Notes: generated from the letters alone by a model not told the origin. A stretch of 64,000 bases of DNA from Roseimaritima ulvae (GCF_008065135.1 NZ_CP042914.1:3763404-3827403); one strand, 5' to 3'. Positions 36,701 to 44,549 are shown, counted from the stretch's first letter. A program made the numbers and translations.

Positions 36701-37002
36701 ACCCGCCCGGCCAACTCGAAGTTCGTGGCGCGGCTGTAGGGTTCACCGGGCACGCGACCTTCGGGACGGATCACGAAGGGCGCAATGCTTTCCTCGGGGT
36801 AGCGGCAGCCGATGACTCCGCCCAGCGCCAGCGAGGCACCCATCAGCTGAATCCAGCGACGCCGCGAGAGACCTTCGGGATATTCGGATGCGGCAACCGG
36901 GAACTCACGCTCAATATATTGGCGAAAGTCTGGGCTTTCCCGCATTTCGTTCAGGCTGCGCCAGTAGCGAGCCTTCGGTGACTCAGTATTCTTTTCGCTC
37001 AT
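33739..37002 (-). CDS. actB: Alternative complex III subunit ActB (molybdopterin-like/Fe-S fusion)
   Basis: The protein has about 1087 residues: a twin-arginine-like N-terminus (SRRRWIQLMGASLALGG near residue 47), a long region resembling molybdopterin oxidoreductases that in ACIII lacks the Mo cofactor (family knowledge), and a C-terminal four-cluster ferredoxin-like part from about residue 795. Cys motifs there include CIGCNACVIAC, CMHCETAPCEQVCP, CIGTRYCANNCP and CTYC. The end is a striking His/Asp tail of about 40 residues. The start at 37002 forms an ATGA overlap with the actA stop, so the two are coupled; an ATG at 37011 is less likely. Confidence 0.95.
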   Translation of the reverse strand: MSEKNTESPKARYWRSLNEMRESPDFRQYIEREFPVAASEYPEGLSRRRWIQLMGASLALGGVIGCRYPEESIAPFVIRPEGRVPGEPYSRATNFELAGRVYNLLVSCVDGRPVKIEGNPEHPLSRGGTDVYSQASILGLYDPDRLDSVMQLRDGKMRPAEWDDFAAYLKTLMPTIKARQGRSFAVLVESTSSPSVARMLAELKDTLPEATICRFDSVRGDVMRQATEAAVGRQAQPLLDLSIADTILTIEADILGQDRGMIHNGRDFVANREPMASEMSRLYTVEAGFTNTGATADSRLALRPSDARRFLVALEKAIDSGNTKVESAEGDPTYDQLDAQQRAERFLKVAAADLVQSGNKAVVVVGEHLGADAVAAGIRINNKLGSLNSVMRFPEPVDASLDTVEVAELVKRISGGQIDSLLVLGNNPAFTAPSDIDLAGAISRVRETIYWGLYDDETAALCNWQLPAAHQLESWGDAISDDGHYGVCQPQILPLLSGRTALEVLAMVLEKPETSPEAIVRSTADAIAGSSLSNRQWRTLLHDGFSKDIKVDIADVQFTGSTDPLPDGELQATVEIEQDDIEIVFVPADGVYDGRFANNGWLQEMPQALTKLTWDNAALMSPRTARALKVKHGVMVSLRRGDTRLEVPVYEMPGMAHGCTVIAYGYGRTRAGAIGGFEDMDIDSVGTDVRSLRTSDSMLVAYQMGSRPRSDEYLLATTQDHWAIDELGKEETQERSYKLIREGTLALLEKTPEFTEAKAPHVPSLEHTKLWDKEPMEALQQDVALDFVPQWGMSVDLSKCIGCNACVIACQSENNVPIVGKEQVANSREMHWMRIDRYFQGDEDNADAVREPLMCMHCETAPCEQVCPVAATVHTNEGINAMAYNRCIGTRYCANNCPFKVRRFNYFNFNSELGVGYGIDAFPGSIESANRKLQQLVLNPEVTVRGRGVMEKCTYCIQRVEAAKIEARKEGRTIQDGDVKTACQTACPTRAIEFGNIADPNSKVSQAREDVRTYGMLPQLRLKPRTTYMSRIRNTHPMLMTSKQVEDLQELHKKLHHGHHDEEHGEHDDHDDHDHDDSHAEPAGDAH

Positions 37003-37679
37003 CGGTGACACACGGCGCAGTTAACTTGCGGATGGATGTGATGTTTTTCTTTTAACTCTTCGCCCGTCGGATCGTCTTCGCTACGTTCCCAGTCCAACTG
37101 GGTGACGAATTCCACGGGACGCAGATGGGGCGTCGGATCGCGGTGGCACTCGATGCACCAAGCCATCGACAACTGCTTGGCCTGATAGACCACTTCCATT
37201 TGATCAATGCGGCCGTGACAACTCACACAACTAACGCCCGAGTTAACGTGCGCGGCGTGGTTGAAGTACACGAACTCGGGCAGGTTATGGACCCGCTTCC
37301 AGTTCATGCTCTGACCGGTTTCCCAACTGTTATGAATCGGCTTCAGCTTGTCGCTTTCCGCTCGCACGGCCGCCAACGCCGTCTGCCCTGATTCGCCCAT
37401 CGGGCTGTGGCAGTTGATGCAGGTGGCCGTCGGTGGCACCGCGGCATGCGCGGCGTCAAACACCGTGTTGTGACAGTAGCGGCAATCCATCCGCAACTGA
37501 CCGGCATGCAACGCGTGGCTGAAGGGAACAGGTTGCGTGGGCTGGTAGCCGACATTCAACGTTTCCGGGTCGGTGATCAAACCACCCAGTGTGCCAGCAT
37601 AAACAACCCCTACCGCAGCGACGCCGCCTAACAACACCAGCAGGCGGTTTACCCAACGTGGGAATAGAAAGCGATCCAT
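36999..37679 (-). CDS. actA: Alternative complex III subunit ActA (pentaheme cytochrome c)
   Basis: From the start at 37679 (MDRFLFPRWVN) the protein is about 226 residues, with one N-terminal membrane anchor and five CxxCH heme sites: CRYCH, CINCH, CVSCH, CIECH and CAVCH. ActA is the multiheme electron-transfer subunit of ACIII on the periplasmic side. A longer open frame upstream to 37874 has no export or heme character and is not used. It is the first gene of the cluster and overlaps actB by 4 bases. Confidence 0.92.
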   Translation of the reverse strand: MDRFLFPRWVNRLLVLLGGVAAVGVVYAGTLGGLITDPETLNVGYQPTQPVPFSHALHAGQLRMDCRYCHNTVFDAAHAAVPPTATCINCHSPMGESGQTALAAVRAESDKLKPIHNSWETGQSMNWKRVHNLPEFVYFNHAAHVNSGVSCVSCHGRIDQMEVVYQAKQLSMAWCIECHRDPTPHLRPVEFVTQLDWERSEDDPTGEELKEKHHIHPQVNCAVCHR

Positions 37680-37938
37680 AGCAACTGCCCGATTGGGCAC
37701 CAAATAAAACGAGGGGAACAGGTGCGCGACGCGGCCGTCGACCTTCCTGATGGCCGCAGTATCGCTTCGCGGTCCCATTTTCATCAAGGGCATGTGGGCT
37801 ATCGCGACATAACGCCGCACAATGCTTGCACACCTTCTGTGCTCAAACCGCACAGGCGGATTTCTTGACGCCAATTGGCCGCTGGTCAGCGACGCAAAAC
37901 GTAACCTATCAGCCGTAGGCTTCGCAAGTCAGCCGAGG
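37680..37938 (-). promoter_or_regulatory. Probable promoter region of the ACIII-caa3 cluster
   Basis: These 259 bases lie between the ROK gene and actA, both on the minus strand, and should hold the promoter of the 14-kb respiratory cluster. No consensus sigma-70 pair or strong ribosome site is evident. Nothing else is seen. Confidence 0.4.
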
Positions 37939-39096
37939 CTAAGTATTCGTAGCGACCGTGGCGGTGGCGGATGGGGCGCCCAAGCCCGGCCCATAGCTGT
38001 GCGCCAGGGCTCCGATCACGCTGGCTTGGTCGCCACAGATCGAGAATGCAAAGCCTTCCAGATTCCGAAATCCGTCTAAAGCGTGTTCCAGGTATGCGGC
38101 CTGGGCAATTTGCAGGTACCGCCGACGGGTGTCGGTGGCCAGGTCACACACGCCGCCACCGATGACCAGCAGGTCGAAGTCGCCCAGGTAATTGATCTGC
38201 AGCAGCGCGATTCCGGTCGCCCGGGCTTGGTCGTCAAACAATTCGCTGGCCAGCGGGTCGCCCTGTGCCGCCAGTTCGCGCAGTTGCTTGGCGCGGTCTT
38301 TGAACGTGCCCGGGGCGCTGCGGAGCGGATGGTCGGACCATTCGGGCAGCGATAGGCGGTGTTCTAGTTGATGTGTAAGGGCGGTCAGCGAGACGGCTGA
38401 TTCGACGGTCGAAACCGCGTTGCCGACGCGGAACTCGCGATCAGGAGCGTAGCGGAAAGCATCGTAGGGCAGGAACATGTGTCCGGCGTGACCGGCACGA
38501 CCTTCTCGTCCAATGGCAACCCGGCCGTTTTGCACCTCGCCGCCGCCCAGTCCCGTACCCACGGCGATAAGGAACAGCGAGTCCAGCGTTTGGGGATCGA
38601 AGTGCGGCCGGGTATCGGCGTGCGGGTTCGACCAGATCTCCGGCCACTGCAGCAGCCGTTTGCGGATCGCGTATTCGCCAAACGCGGCGGCTTGGCCGTC
38701 GCCGATATACCGCACCGCGATCGGCCCCGAGGGGGCATCGGAGTCGGGAGGGCTGGCGCGGTTGCGGAGGTTTTGCCCCAGAGCGGTCTCGAGCATTTTG
38801 CGAATCGGGCAGCGGTTCCAGAGTCGCGGGTCCAGGTTGGGCGTTTTCAGCAGCACCCCGTCGCGGGTGGCCGGGCCGGGGGTTGCCAATGCCACCGAGG
38901 CCACGTCGCGCAGATCGTGGCCTTGATGCTGCAGGAAGTTTAGAATCTGGTCCACGATGTCCTGCACCGTGGCGGCGGGGCCGGCAGCGGAGCGGGTTTC
39001 GAACTGGTCCGACACGTACAGCACGTCGCGTTGCTCCGAGCCGACGGCGATGGTGGACGTCGTGCCCCCGACATCGACTCCAATGAAATAGTGCAC
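37939..39096 (-). CDS. ROK-family sugar kinase (glucokinase-like)
   Basis: The 385-residue protein begins with the ATP-binding phosphate loop FIGVDVGGTTSTIAVG and has AVGTGLGGG (residues about 195) and the Gly-rich LLVIGGGVCD near the C-terminus. It likely phosphorylates glucose or a related hexose. The GTG start at 39096 puts the phosphate loop at the very N-terminus and has GGAG 10 bases upstream. The open frame continues upstream to 39366 but that stretch is low complexity. The CxCGxCxx zinc motif of classical ROK proteins is not obvious, and an unusual insertion (RNRASPPDSDAPSGP) lies near residue 120. Confidence 0.85.
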   Translation of the reverse strand: MHYFIGVDVGGTTSTIAVGSEQRDVLYVSDQFETRSAAGPAATVQDIVDQILNFLQHQGHDLRDVASVALATPGPATRDGVLLKTPNLDPRLWNRCPIRKMLETALGQNLRNRASPPDSDAPSGPIAVRYIGDGQAAAFGEYAIRKRLLQWPEIWSNPHADTRPHFDPQTLDSLFLIAVGTGLGGGEVQNGRVAIGREGRAGHAGHMFLPYDAFRYAPDREFRVGNAVSTVESAVSLTALTHQLEHRLSLPEWSDHPLRSAPGTFKDRAKQLRELAAQGDPLASELFDDQARATGIALLQINYLGDFDLLVIGGGVCDLATDTRRRYLQIAQAAYLEHALDGFRNLEGFAFSICGDQASVIGALAHSYGPGLGAPSATATVATNT

Positions 39097-39943
39097 CTGG
39101 ACACTGCTCCTATAATGAAGGTGTGGGCGAGCAAGAATCCTGATTCTACGCCGCCGGGCATGCTTTGTGGCTGCCCGGGGCCCCGCTGGTGGGCGAAACG
39201 TGCTGGTTGAAAAAAAAGTTTTTTTAACAATCCGGCTTGGTCCGGCGGCCTGTGTGGACTCCCCGGTGGGGTTCTCGATGTGCGAATTGCAGGAAATTTG
39301 AGATTTGCCCGGTCCGGCGGTGGATTGGTATTGACGGTCAGGCAGAGACCTGCCGCATGTTCCCAATGATTCGCCTTAAAGAGTTGGGCCGGTTTTGCTC
39401 GAAACAAACCTTTAGACAGGCATGGCTTGGCTGGGTTTTCGCTCTTGCGAGCGGGGACCGGTGGCAGTTGAGCCGGCTTGTTCAATGACGACAGGGGGGA
39501 TTCTGGGATCAACACCATGGCTGTTTCGGTCATTGGTGGTGAGTGGGATCGATGCTGGCATCTACTTCGCTGATGCTCAGTGGCGGTTCACGCTTGGTGT
39601 CTACCCGCGTGTCGACAGTTTGTCGCCACAGACTCGTTAAACCACTGGCTTTCGGGTTCTGCATTTCCTCGCCCCCACTGCGTTGCGGGCGATGATCTAT
39701 GGAATCCGAGAGATAATTTTGAACGAAACCGCGAGAATCCCGTACCAGGAGCGTTGCACCACGCAACCGGCAGGCCCCGACCCAGCCGTCAAATGAAATT
39801 TCGTCCGCCTTCGCCCCACGGTGGCGGCAGCCGCGCAGGACCGGCTGAGAAATAGCAGGAGACACCCAGGGCCACTAGACCGGCGGTTACCGACGCACCG
39901 CTGGTTGAGGGAAGATACAACGAGGCGTTATGGAGAACCTAAC
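39097..39943. other. Long intergenic region, no gene recognised
   Basis: These 847 bases lie between the divergent kinase and HTH-receiver genes. They hold a perfect AT palindrome (GTT, seven A, seven T, AAC) around 39206-39227 and TATAAT at 39111-39116 on the plus strand. Several short open frames are present but none has a recognisable domain. GGAG at 39932-39935 is the ribosome site of the HTH gene. Confidence 0.5.
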
Positions 39944-40516
39944 ATGAAGGTCTTCACGACTGGACAGGTCGCCAAGATCTGTAAAGTCGCTCCTCGAACC
40001 GTTTCCAAATGGTTCGATTCAGGGCGACTTAAAGGATACCGCATTCCAGGCTCACAAGATCGGCGTATTCCCCGCGAATACCTGATCAAGTTCCTTAAAG
40101 AGCATGGTATGCCGCTTGGTGACTTGGAAGATGAAGCGATGGCCAAGTGCTTGATCGTCGCTCAGGACCAAGTATTGATTGAAAATCTGAAGCGTGAACT
40201 GCCGCCCGAAAAAGCCTTCAAAGTCGCTGTCGCTGCCAGCGGTTTCGAAGCGGGGATTCAGGCGGAAAGCTTCAGTCCGGACTGCATCATCGTCGACTTT
40301 TCGATTGGGAAAATCGAGTCGGTGCAGATCTGCCAGAACCTACGGAAGAATGTCGATTTCACCGACGTCATCCTGATCGCTCTGTTGCCTGACGACGGTC
40401 AGCCCATGAGTTTCGATCGCAGTGCGATCAATGAGACGTTTAAGAAGCCGTTTGATGCTCACCTGTTGGCCGAGCGTCTGCGGACTCTGATCGGTGCAAA
40501 AAAAGAATTGGTGTAA
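39944..40516 (+). CDS. HTH DNA-binding protein with degenerate receiver domain
   Basis: In the 190-residue protein, residues 1-55 form a MerR/excisionase-type helix-turn-helix (FTTGQVAKICKVAPRTVSKWF, then RIPGSQDRRIPREYLIKFL). Residues about 67-187 have the fold pattern of a response-regulator receiver: a phospho-acceptor-like Asp in IIVDFSIG and the Lys in FKKPFD. The acidic pocket is reduced (AQD instead of two or three acids) and the Thr/Ser position reads ALLPDD. It may therefore act as an unphosphorylated or weakly phosphorylated switch. The start at 39944 has GGAG 8 bases upstream. No partner kinase is nearby. Confidence 0.88.
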   Translation: MKVFTTGQVAKICKVAPRTVSKWFDSGRLKGYRIPGSQDRRIPREYLIKFLKEHGMPLGDLEDEAMAKCLIVAQDQVLIENLKRELPPEKAFKVAVAASGFEAGIQAESFSPDCIIVDFSIGKIESVQICQNLRKNVDFTDVILIALLPDDGQPMSFDRSAINETFKKPFDAHLLAERLRTLIGAKKELV

Positions 40517-40608
40517 ACCCCGATTCAACTGCCTCGTCGAAAGAGCGTTGCATGCCCCGCCATGCAACGCTTTTTTCGTGCGCCCACACCGACACGTGTC
40601 CCGCCGCC

Positions 40609-41166
40609 CTACCAGTTGATCGGCAGCGATAGCTTGCCCGTCCGCCAAGCCCGCATGAACTGCGGCACGCTGGGCAGGATCTCTTCGGCGTCCTGCAGTT
40701 CCAGGCGCGACATCCAGAAAACCTCTTCGACTTCGCTGGGGTCCGGGTCGGGCTGCATGGCCGGCGGGACATCGGCCAGCCACCACGCCAGTTTGGTGCC
40801 CCAGGGCGTGGTGCTCCGCCACAGCAGTCGCACCGGATCGACCTCGATGGCCAGCTCTTCGAGCATCTCGCGTTGCAGCGTTTGCTCTTCGGTTTCCCCC
40901 GGTTCGATGCCGCCTCCGGGGAAGCAAAGTTTGCCCGGAGCGGTGACGTGTTGCGAGCGACGGATCACCAGAAAACGCTCTTCTCGCAAGATCACCGCAA
41001 CCACGCCTCGACGGCCATGAGCGGGTTTCGGCGACGTTATCTTGGGGGGACGCTGAACCATGGGTGGTTGGGATGCGGTTGGGTCGGGTTCAGACGAAGG
41101 CGGCCGGTTCAAGGGGGACTCCGAGCGAGACAGAAAAGATGCGAACCCCGTTTGTAGCGGTTTCAC
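40609..41166 (-). CDS. Nudix hydrolase
   Basis: The protein has a clear Nudix box: GGIEPGETEEQTL followed by QREMLEEL, which binds Mg and cleaves a nucleoside-diphosphate-linked substrate. RRSQHVTAPGKLCFPGG precedes it. The first 35 residues are polar and Pro/Ser-rich, and an in-frame ATG at 41061 (MVQRPPKI) could be the real start. It is divergent from the CCA-adding enzyme gene by 54 bases. The substrate is unknown. Confidence 0.88.
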   Translation of the reverse strand: MKPLQTGFASFLSRSESPLNRPPSSEPDPTASQPPMVQRPPKITSPKPAHGRRGVVAVILREERFLVIRRSQHVTAPGKLCFPGGGIEPGETEEQTLQREMLEELAIEVDPVRLLWRSTTPWGTKLAWWLADVPPAMQPDPDPSEVEEVFWMSRLELQDAEEILPSVPQFMRAWRTGKLSLPINW

Positions 41167-41220
41167 CCGCCTTCACACAACCTCGGGAACAAACGACTTT
41201 CTAATGATAGACTGTTCGCC

Positions 41221-42531
41221 ATGAAAAATCTGATCCCCCGCTGCCCCAATTCGCGGCACGCGCTAAATATCATCGACGCCTTGAACGAGGCCGGGTACAC
41301 GGCTTACCTCGCCGGTGGGTGTGTGCGGGATGCCCTGTTGGGAAAACACCCCAAAGACTACGACGTGGCCACCGACGCAACGCCCGAAGCGGTCCGCAAA
41401 CTGTTTGGCCATCGCCGCACGCTGGCCATCGGGGCGTCGTTTGGAGTCATCAACGTGCTGCCGCCGCGGGGCCACGATCAGCAGCCGGTGGAGGTTGCGA
41501 CGTTTCGTTGCGATGGACCCTACAGCGACGGCCGCCGTCCGGATCGGATCCACTACAGCGACCCCCGCAGCGATGCCCTGCGACGCGACTTTACCATCAA
41601 CGGCCTGTTCTTTCATCCGGCCGAAAATCGCGTGATCGATTTTGTCGAAGGCCAGCGAGACCTGCGCGAGCACCGCGTGCGAGCCATCGGCAACGCTCAT
41701 CAGCGATTCGCCGAAGACCGCCTGCGAATGCTGCGTGCGGTGCGGTTTGCGGCTTTGTTGCAGTTTTCGCTGGACGAGGAAACGGCCCAAGCCGTGCAAG
41801 CTCACGCTACGGAAATCCGACAGGTCAGCGGCGAACGCATCGGCGCGGAGATGCGGCGGATGTTGGCCAGCCCCTCGGCGCCCGCGGCGATGCGGATGAT
41901 CGTCCAGCTGAATCTGGCGGGGCAGATTTTCCCAGCCGGAATCGCGGCCGTCGCCGCCGAGCGGTTTACGCTGCAATGGCTCGCCGCTCGCCCCACACCT
42001 GACGTCGTCAGCGGACTGGCGATCCTGGTGGCCTGCGCGGTCGCTCAGCATCCGGACGCCTCGGCGGCCGACGCGTTGGCCGAGCTGTTCGCCGGTTGGA
42101 AGCTGTCGACGGCCGAACGCGATGCGGCGGGAGAAGCGCTAGCGGCCTTCCCCACATTCCTGGCGGCCGACCGCTTGCCCTGGTCGGTCGTCCAGCCGCG
42201 GCTGATCGGTCGCTACGCCCAAGCCGGGCTGACGCTGGCCGAAGCCTACGCGGCAATCGACGCCGATCCGTTGCAGTTGGACGCAGCCGATTCGGGCAGT
42301 GGCGTGGCGTTTTGCCGCGAGCGTCTGGCCTGGCCCGCGGAACAATTAAATCCGCCACCGTTGCTGGACGGGGCCAAGCTAATGGAACAAGGCTTCCGGC
42401 CAGGGCCGAAATTCCGAGAGATCCTGTCAACGGTCCGCAGTGCCCAGTTGGACGACAAGATTCAAACCACAGAACAAGCGTTGGCGTTAGCAGAAGAGGT
42501 CGATAAGAAATGTCTGAGATCTGAGATCTGA
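41221..42531 (+). CDS. CCA-adding/poly(A) polymerase family nucleotidyltransferase
   Basis: The 436-residue protein has the class II nucleotidyltransferase core: GGCVRDALLG, KDYDVATDATPE (metal-binding Asp pair), RRDFTINGLFF, the FAEDRLRMLRAVRFAA element and a helical C-terminal half. It would add or repair tRNA CCA ends or act as poly(A) polymerase; sequence alone does not separate the two. The C-terminal five residues and the stop codon are encoded by a TGAGATY heptamer array that begins at 42514. Confidence 0.93.
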   Translation: MKNLIPRCPNSRHALNIIDALNEAGYTAYLAGGCVRDALLGKHPKDYDVATDATPEAVRKLFGHRRTLAIGASFGVINVLPPRGHDQQPVEVATFRCDGPYSDGRRPDRIHYSDPRSDALRRDFTINGLFFHPAENRVIDFVEGQRDLREHRVRAIGNAHQRFAEDRLRMLRAVRFAALLQFSLDEETAQAVQAHATEIRQVSGERIGAEMRRMLASPSAPAAMRMIVQLNLAGQIFPAGIAAVAAERFTLQWLAARPTPDVVSGLAILVACAVAQHPDASAADALAELFAGWKLSTAERDAAGEALAAFPTFLAADRLPWSVVQPRLIGRYAQAGLTLAEAYAAIDADPLQLDAADSGSGVAFCRERLAWPAEQLNPPPLLDGAKLMEQGFRPGPKFREILSTVRSAQLDDKIQTTEQALALAEEVDKKCLRSEI

Positions 42532-42723
42532 GATTTGAGATTTGAGATTTGAGATTTGAGATTTGAGATTTGAGATTTGAGATTTGAGATTTGAGATTTG
42601 AGATTTGAGATTTGAGATTTGAGATTTGAGATTTGAGATTTGAGATTTGAGATTTGAGATTTGAGATTTGAGATTTGAGATTTGAGATCTGAGATTTGAG
42701 ATTTGAGATCTGAGATTTGAGAT
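42514..42723. repeat. Heptamer tandem array, 30 units
   Basis: Exactly 30 uninterrupted copies of YTGAGAT occur. Most are TTGAGAT; CTGAGAT variants lie at units 1-3 and near the end. It starts inside the 3' end of the nucleotidyltransferase gene, supplies its stop codon and fills the gap to the next gene. The minus strand reads as an endless ISNLKSQ peptide, which is an artefact. A short decayed version occurs at 53824-53853. Confidence 0.95.
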
Positions 42724-42751
42724 GATTCGCCGCCGCTGGGTAGTGCGGGGC

Positions 42752-42802
42752 GAACAGCACAAACAGCACAAACAGCACAAACAGCACGAAAAGCACCAGC
42801 AG
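42752..42802. repeat. Short 9-base tandem repeat
   Basis: About four copies of ACAGCACAA-like units follow the heptamer array and end just before the start of the membrane-protein gene at 42812. They probably lie in the 5' leader. Confidence 0.7.
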
Positions 42803-42811
42803 GAACCCGCG

Positions 42812-43816
42812 ATGTCGCACGACGGTGACAGCTCCAGCGAAGAGGAACTTGCCCAACTGCGGCAGCGAGTGGCCGAGCTGGAGGCGGAGTTGGCGGCGCG
42901 TTCCGCTGTCCCGCCCTCATCGGGCAATCTGATTCCGCTGGCCTTGATCCTGCTGGCGGTGGAAGCGGTCATGATTCTGGTCTGCCTGCCGCTGGCGCAT
43001 TGGTGCAGCAAGGGGCAGTTGAGTTCCAGCGGCTGGGCGGAACTGGCTTACGTGGCCGGATTGTTGATGTCTTTGGCGGTTCCCCTTTCGCTGTGCGCGG
43101 TGAACGTGTTGTTGTTCAGTCTATGGTCCATCGCCACCGGTCCGCGGCTGTTGATCGCCGGCGCTTTGACCGTCGCATCGATTCTGGCCGTTGTCTGGCA
43201 ATGGTGGTTGATTGATATGGGGGAACTGGTCGTGTTCGTCGCCGGCGCGACGTGCATGCTGTTCGTGCCGGCAATGGGGCTGCGTTTGTTGACTCGCTGG
43301 CGAGTGCAATGGACAGGCGAGCCGTGGGAGGAACAGCATGCGGCACCGCGGACTTTTGACCTGCTGCTGCTGACGGTCGTGTTTGCTATCGGCATCTCCA
43401 TTATCCGCTGGTACTTCGGTTCGGCGAAACTAGAGCTCAATAGCGGTTATCTGTGGTGGCTGGCGGGAATCAATTCGCTGCTGCCGGCAACGGTGGTCTG
43501 CCTGGGAGCATACTGTAGCCTGCGAGCTGTGCTGGGACCTAGGCGAATCGTCTGGTTCCCGGCGGCAGTGTTGGTCAATGGGGCGGCCAGCGGTGTGTTC
43601 ATGTTGCAGATCGTCAGCCAGGCCTTCCAAACTTGGCCTCCGGAATTCTGGCCGCAGATGGTCAATATCGGGGTCGATATGGCGGTGTTGATGATGGCGA
43701 TTGGCATCCCCCTGCTGCTCGCACCGCTGTTGCCGATCGGTTTCGTCAAGCTGGCGAATATTGTCATGCGGGCCCGTTTGGGGGGGAGGGGCGAGAAGTC
43801 AACCGCATCCCACTGA
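42812..43816 (+). CDS. Polytopic membrane protein of unknown function
   Basis: The 334-residue protein has a short acidic coiled-coil-like N-terminus (SEEELAQLRQRVAELEAEL), then eight or so membrane helices with short loops. No recognised family motif. The start at 42812 follows a GGAA 7 bases upstream; the open frame extends to 42722, but that part encodes a QHK repeat created by the 9-base tandem repeat. It is on the same strand as the nucleotidyltransferase, separated by the heptamer array. Confidence 0.75.
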   Translation: MSHDGDSSSEEELAQLRQRVAELEAELAARSAVPPSSGNLIPLALILLAVEAVMILVCLPLAHWCSKGQLSSSGWAELAYVAGLLMSLAVPLSLCAVNVLLFSLWSIATGPRLLIAGALTVASILAVVWQWWLIDMGELVVFVAGATCMLFVPAMGLRLLTRWRVQWTGEPWEEQHAAPRTFDLLLLTVVFAIGISIIRWYFGSAKLELNSGYLWWLAGINSLLPATVVCLGAYCSLRAVLGPRRIVWFPAAVLVNGAASGVFMLQIVSQAFQTWPPEFWPQMVNIGVDMAVLMMAIGIPLLLAPLLPIGFVKLANIVMRARLGGRGEKSTASH

Positions 43817-44002
43817 CAAATGGTGCCCCCCCTAGCGTGAGCCCGCGAGGGGGTGTTCACTTAGCGGGCGTTGAAACCCCCTTGGCGCCTGCCGTCTGCA
43901 GCTAGCTAAGCGTCTGAGAGGGCGTCGCAAAAAATCTTTTCAGCTGCGCCGTTGCGAATCGTTGGTTTCGCCTCCGCTAGCAATGAAAAGCGGCATTTTC
44001 CG

Positions 44003-44335
44003 GGTACAATCTCCGTTGACCCCGGGCCTCAGATCGATATTCTAAAAGCACTTCACGGGGACGCCTGCCGGCGACGAGTCGGTGCACGTAAGTTCTTGTT
44101 GTAACAAAGTTTACGGAAATCCTTCGCGAGTCCGCCTGGTGTGAATCCGGTGTGAGCAGCCTGCGGCCACGGGCTGAACACATTCGTCGGCTGAGCCGAC
44201 GGCAAGGGATTCACGGTTCGGAAGCAAGATGCGTCCGTCCGCGGACTGCATGTTCATTTGCCAAACAGGTGGACATGCAGGGTGATGACCACTGAAGGGC
44301 ACAGGATGTGCCCTGGTCAGGCCTACTTCACCCTG
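44003..44335 (+). ncRNA. Candidate structured non-coding RNA
   Basis: A TACAAT at 44005-44010 could be a -10 element. Downstream are many helices: CGTAA/TTACG enclosing TTGT/ACAA (44087-44115); an 8-bp closing stem GTGAATCC/GGATTCAC (44141-44148 with 44207-44214) that encloses GTGT-CAGCC/GGCTG-ACAC and CGTCGGC/GCCGACG as a three-way junction; a 10-bp stem 44246-44255 with 44271-44280; and GGGTGA/TCACCC enclosing GACCA/TGGTC and GGGCAC/GTGCCC (44280-44333). No known RNA family is recognised. It may be an RNA or a non-autonomous mobile element. Confidence 0.4.
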
Positions 44336-44375
44336 ACTTCTAAAAAGACTCGCTCGCCAGGACGTGGGAGATATC

Positions 44376-44400
44376 GTAGCTACGCTCGCCAGAGCGTGGG
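44376..44400 (+). repeat. REP-like hairpin (GTAG family)
   Basis: GTAGCTAC followed by CGCTC-GCCA-GAGCG and TGGG. It is the first of two direct copies 32 bases apart; a degenerate third (CGCTCGCCAGGACG) precedes it at 44350. Confidence 0.75.
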
Positions 44401-44407
44401 GGATAAC

Positions 44408-44432
44408 GTAGCTACGCTCGCCAGAGCGTGGG
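44408..44432 (+). repeat. REP-like hairpin (GTAG family)
   Basis: Identical over 25 bases to the copy at 44376-44400, in the same orientation. Confidence 0.75.
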
Positions 44433-44493
44433 CCAATTTGCATTTTGCAATGTTCATTTTGCAATTTGCAATCTTCCATGGATCCGCCGCATT

Positions 44494-44518
44494 CCCACCG
44501 TCTGGCGACGGTAGCTAC
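44494..44518 (-). repeat. REP-like hairpin (GTAG family, variant stem)
   Basis: On the minus strand it reads GTAGCTAC then CCGTC-GCCA-GACGG and TGGG. The stem differs from the 44376 copy by paired changes that keep base pairing. Confidence 0.75.
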
Positions 44519-44524
44519 AACGTT

Positions 44525-44549
44525 CCCACCGTCTGGCGACGGTAGCTAC
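44525..44549 (-). repeat. REP-like hairpin (GTAG family, variant stem)
   Basis: Identical to the copy at 44494-44518, 31 bases away, same orientation. Confidence 0.75.

Noticed and set aside
37680-37874. N-terminal extension of ActA
   Set aside because: The added 65 residues have no hydrophobic or heme feature and would hide the membrane anchor that begins right after the ATG at 37679.
39111-39116. TATAAT as promoter for a gene on the plus strand
   Set aside because: No gene follows within 800 bases and no -35 is visible; may be chance.
38940-39533. Minus-strand 197-residue open frame
   Set aside because: It overlaps the ROK kinase start in another frame and has no recognisable domain.
42008-43011. 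Long minus-strand open frames with ISNLKSQ repeats
   Set aside because: They are produced by the YTGAGAT heptamer array being open in all frames; no start signal or domain, and they overlap two plus-strand genes.
44120-44215. Cobalamin riboswitch
   Set aside because: GGTGTGAATCC followed by a GC-rich helix faintly resembles the B12-box context, but the rest of the consensus is missing and no gene follows on that strand.
44190-44222. Group II intron domain V
   Set aside because: GAGCCG...CGGTTC matches the ends, but the interval is too short and the segments pair better in other stems; no intron ORF or exon junction is seen.
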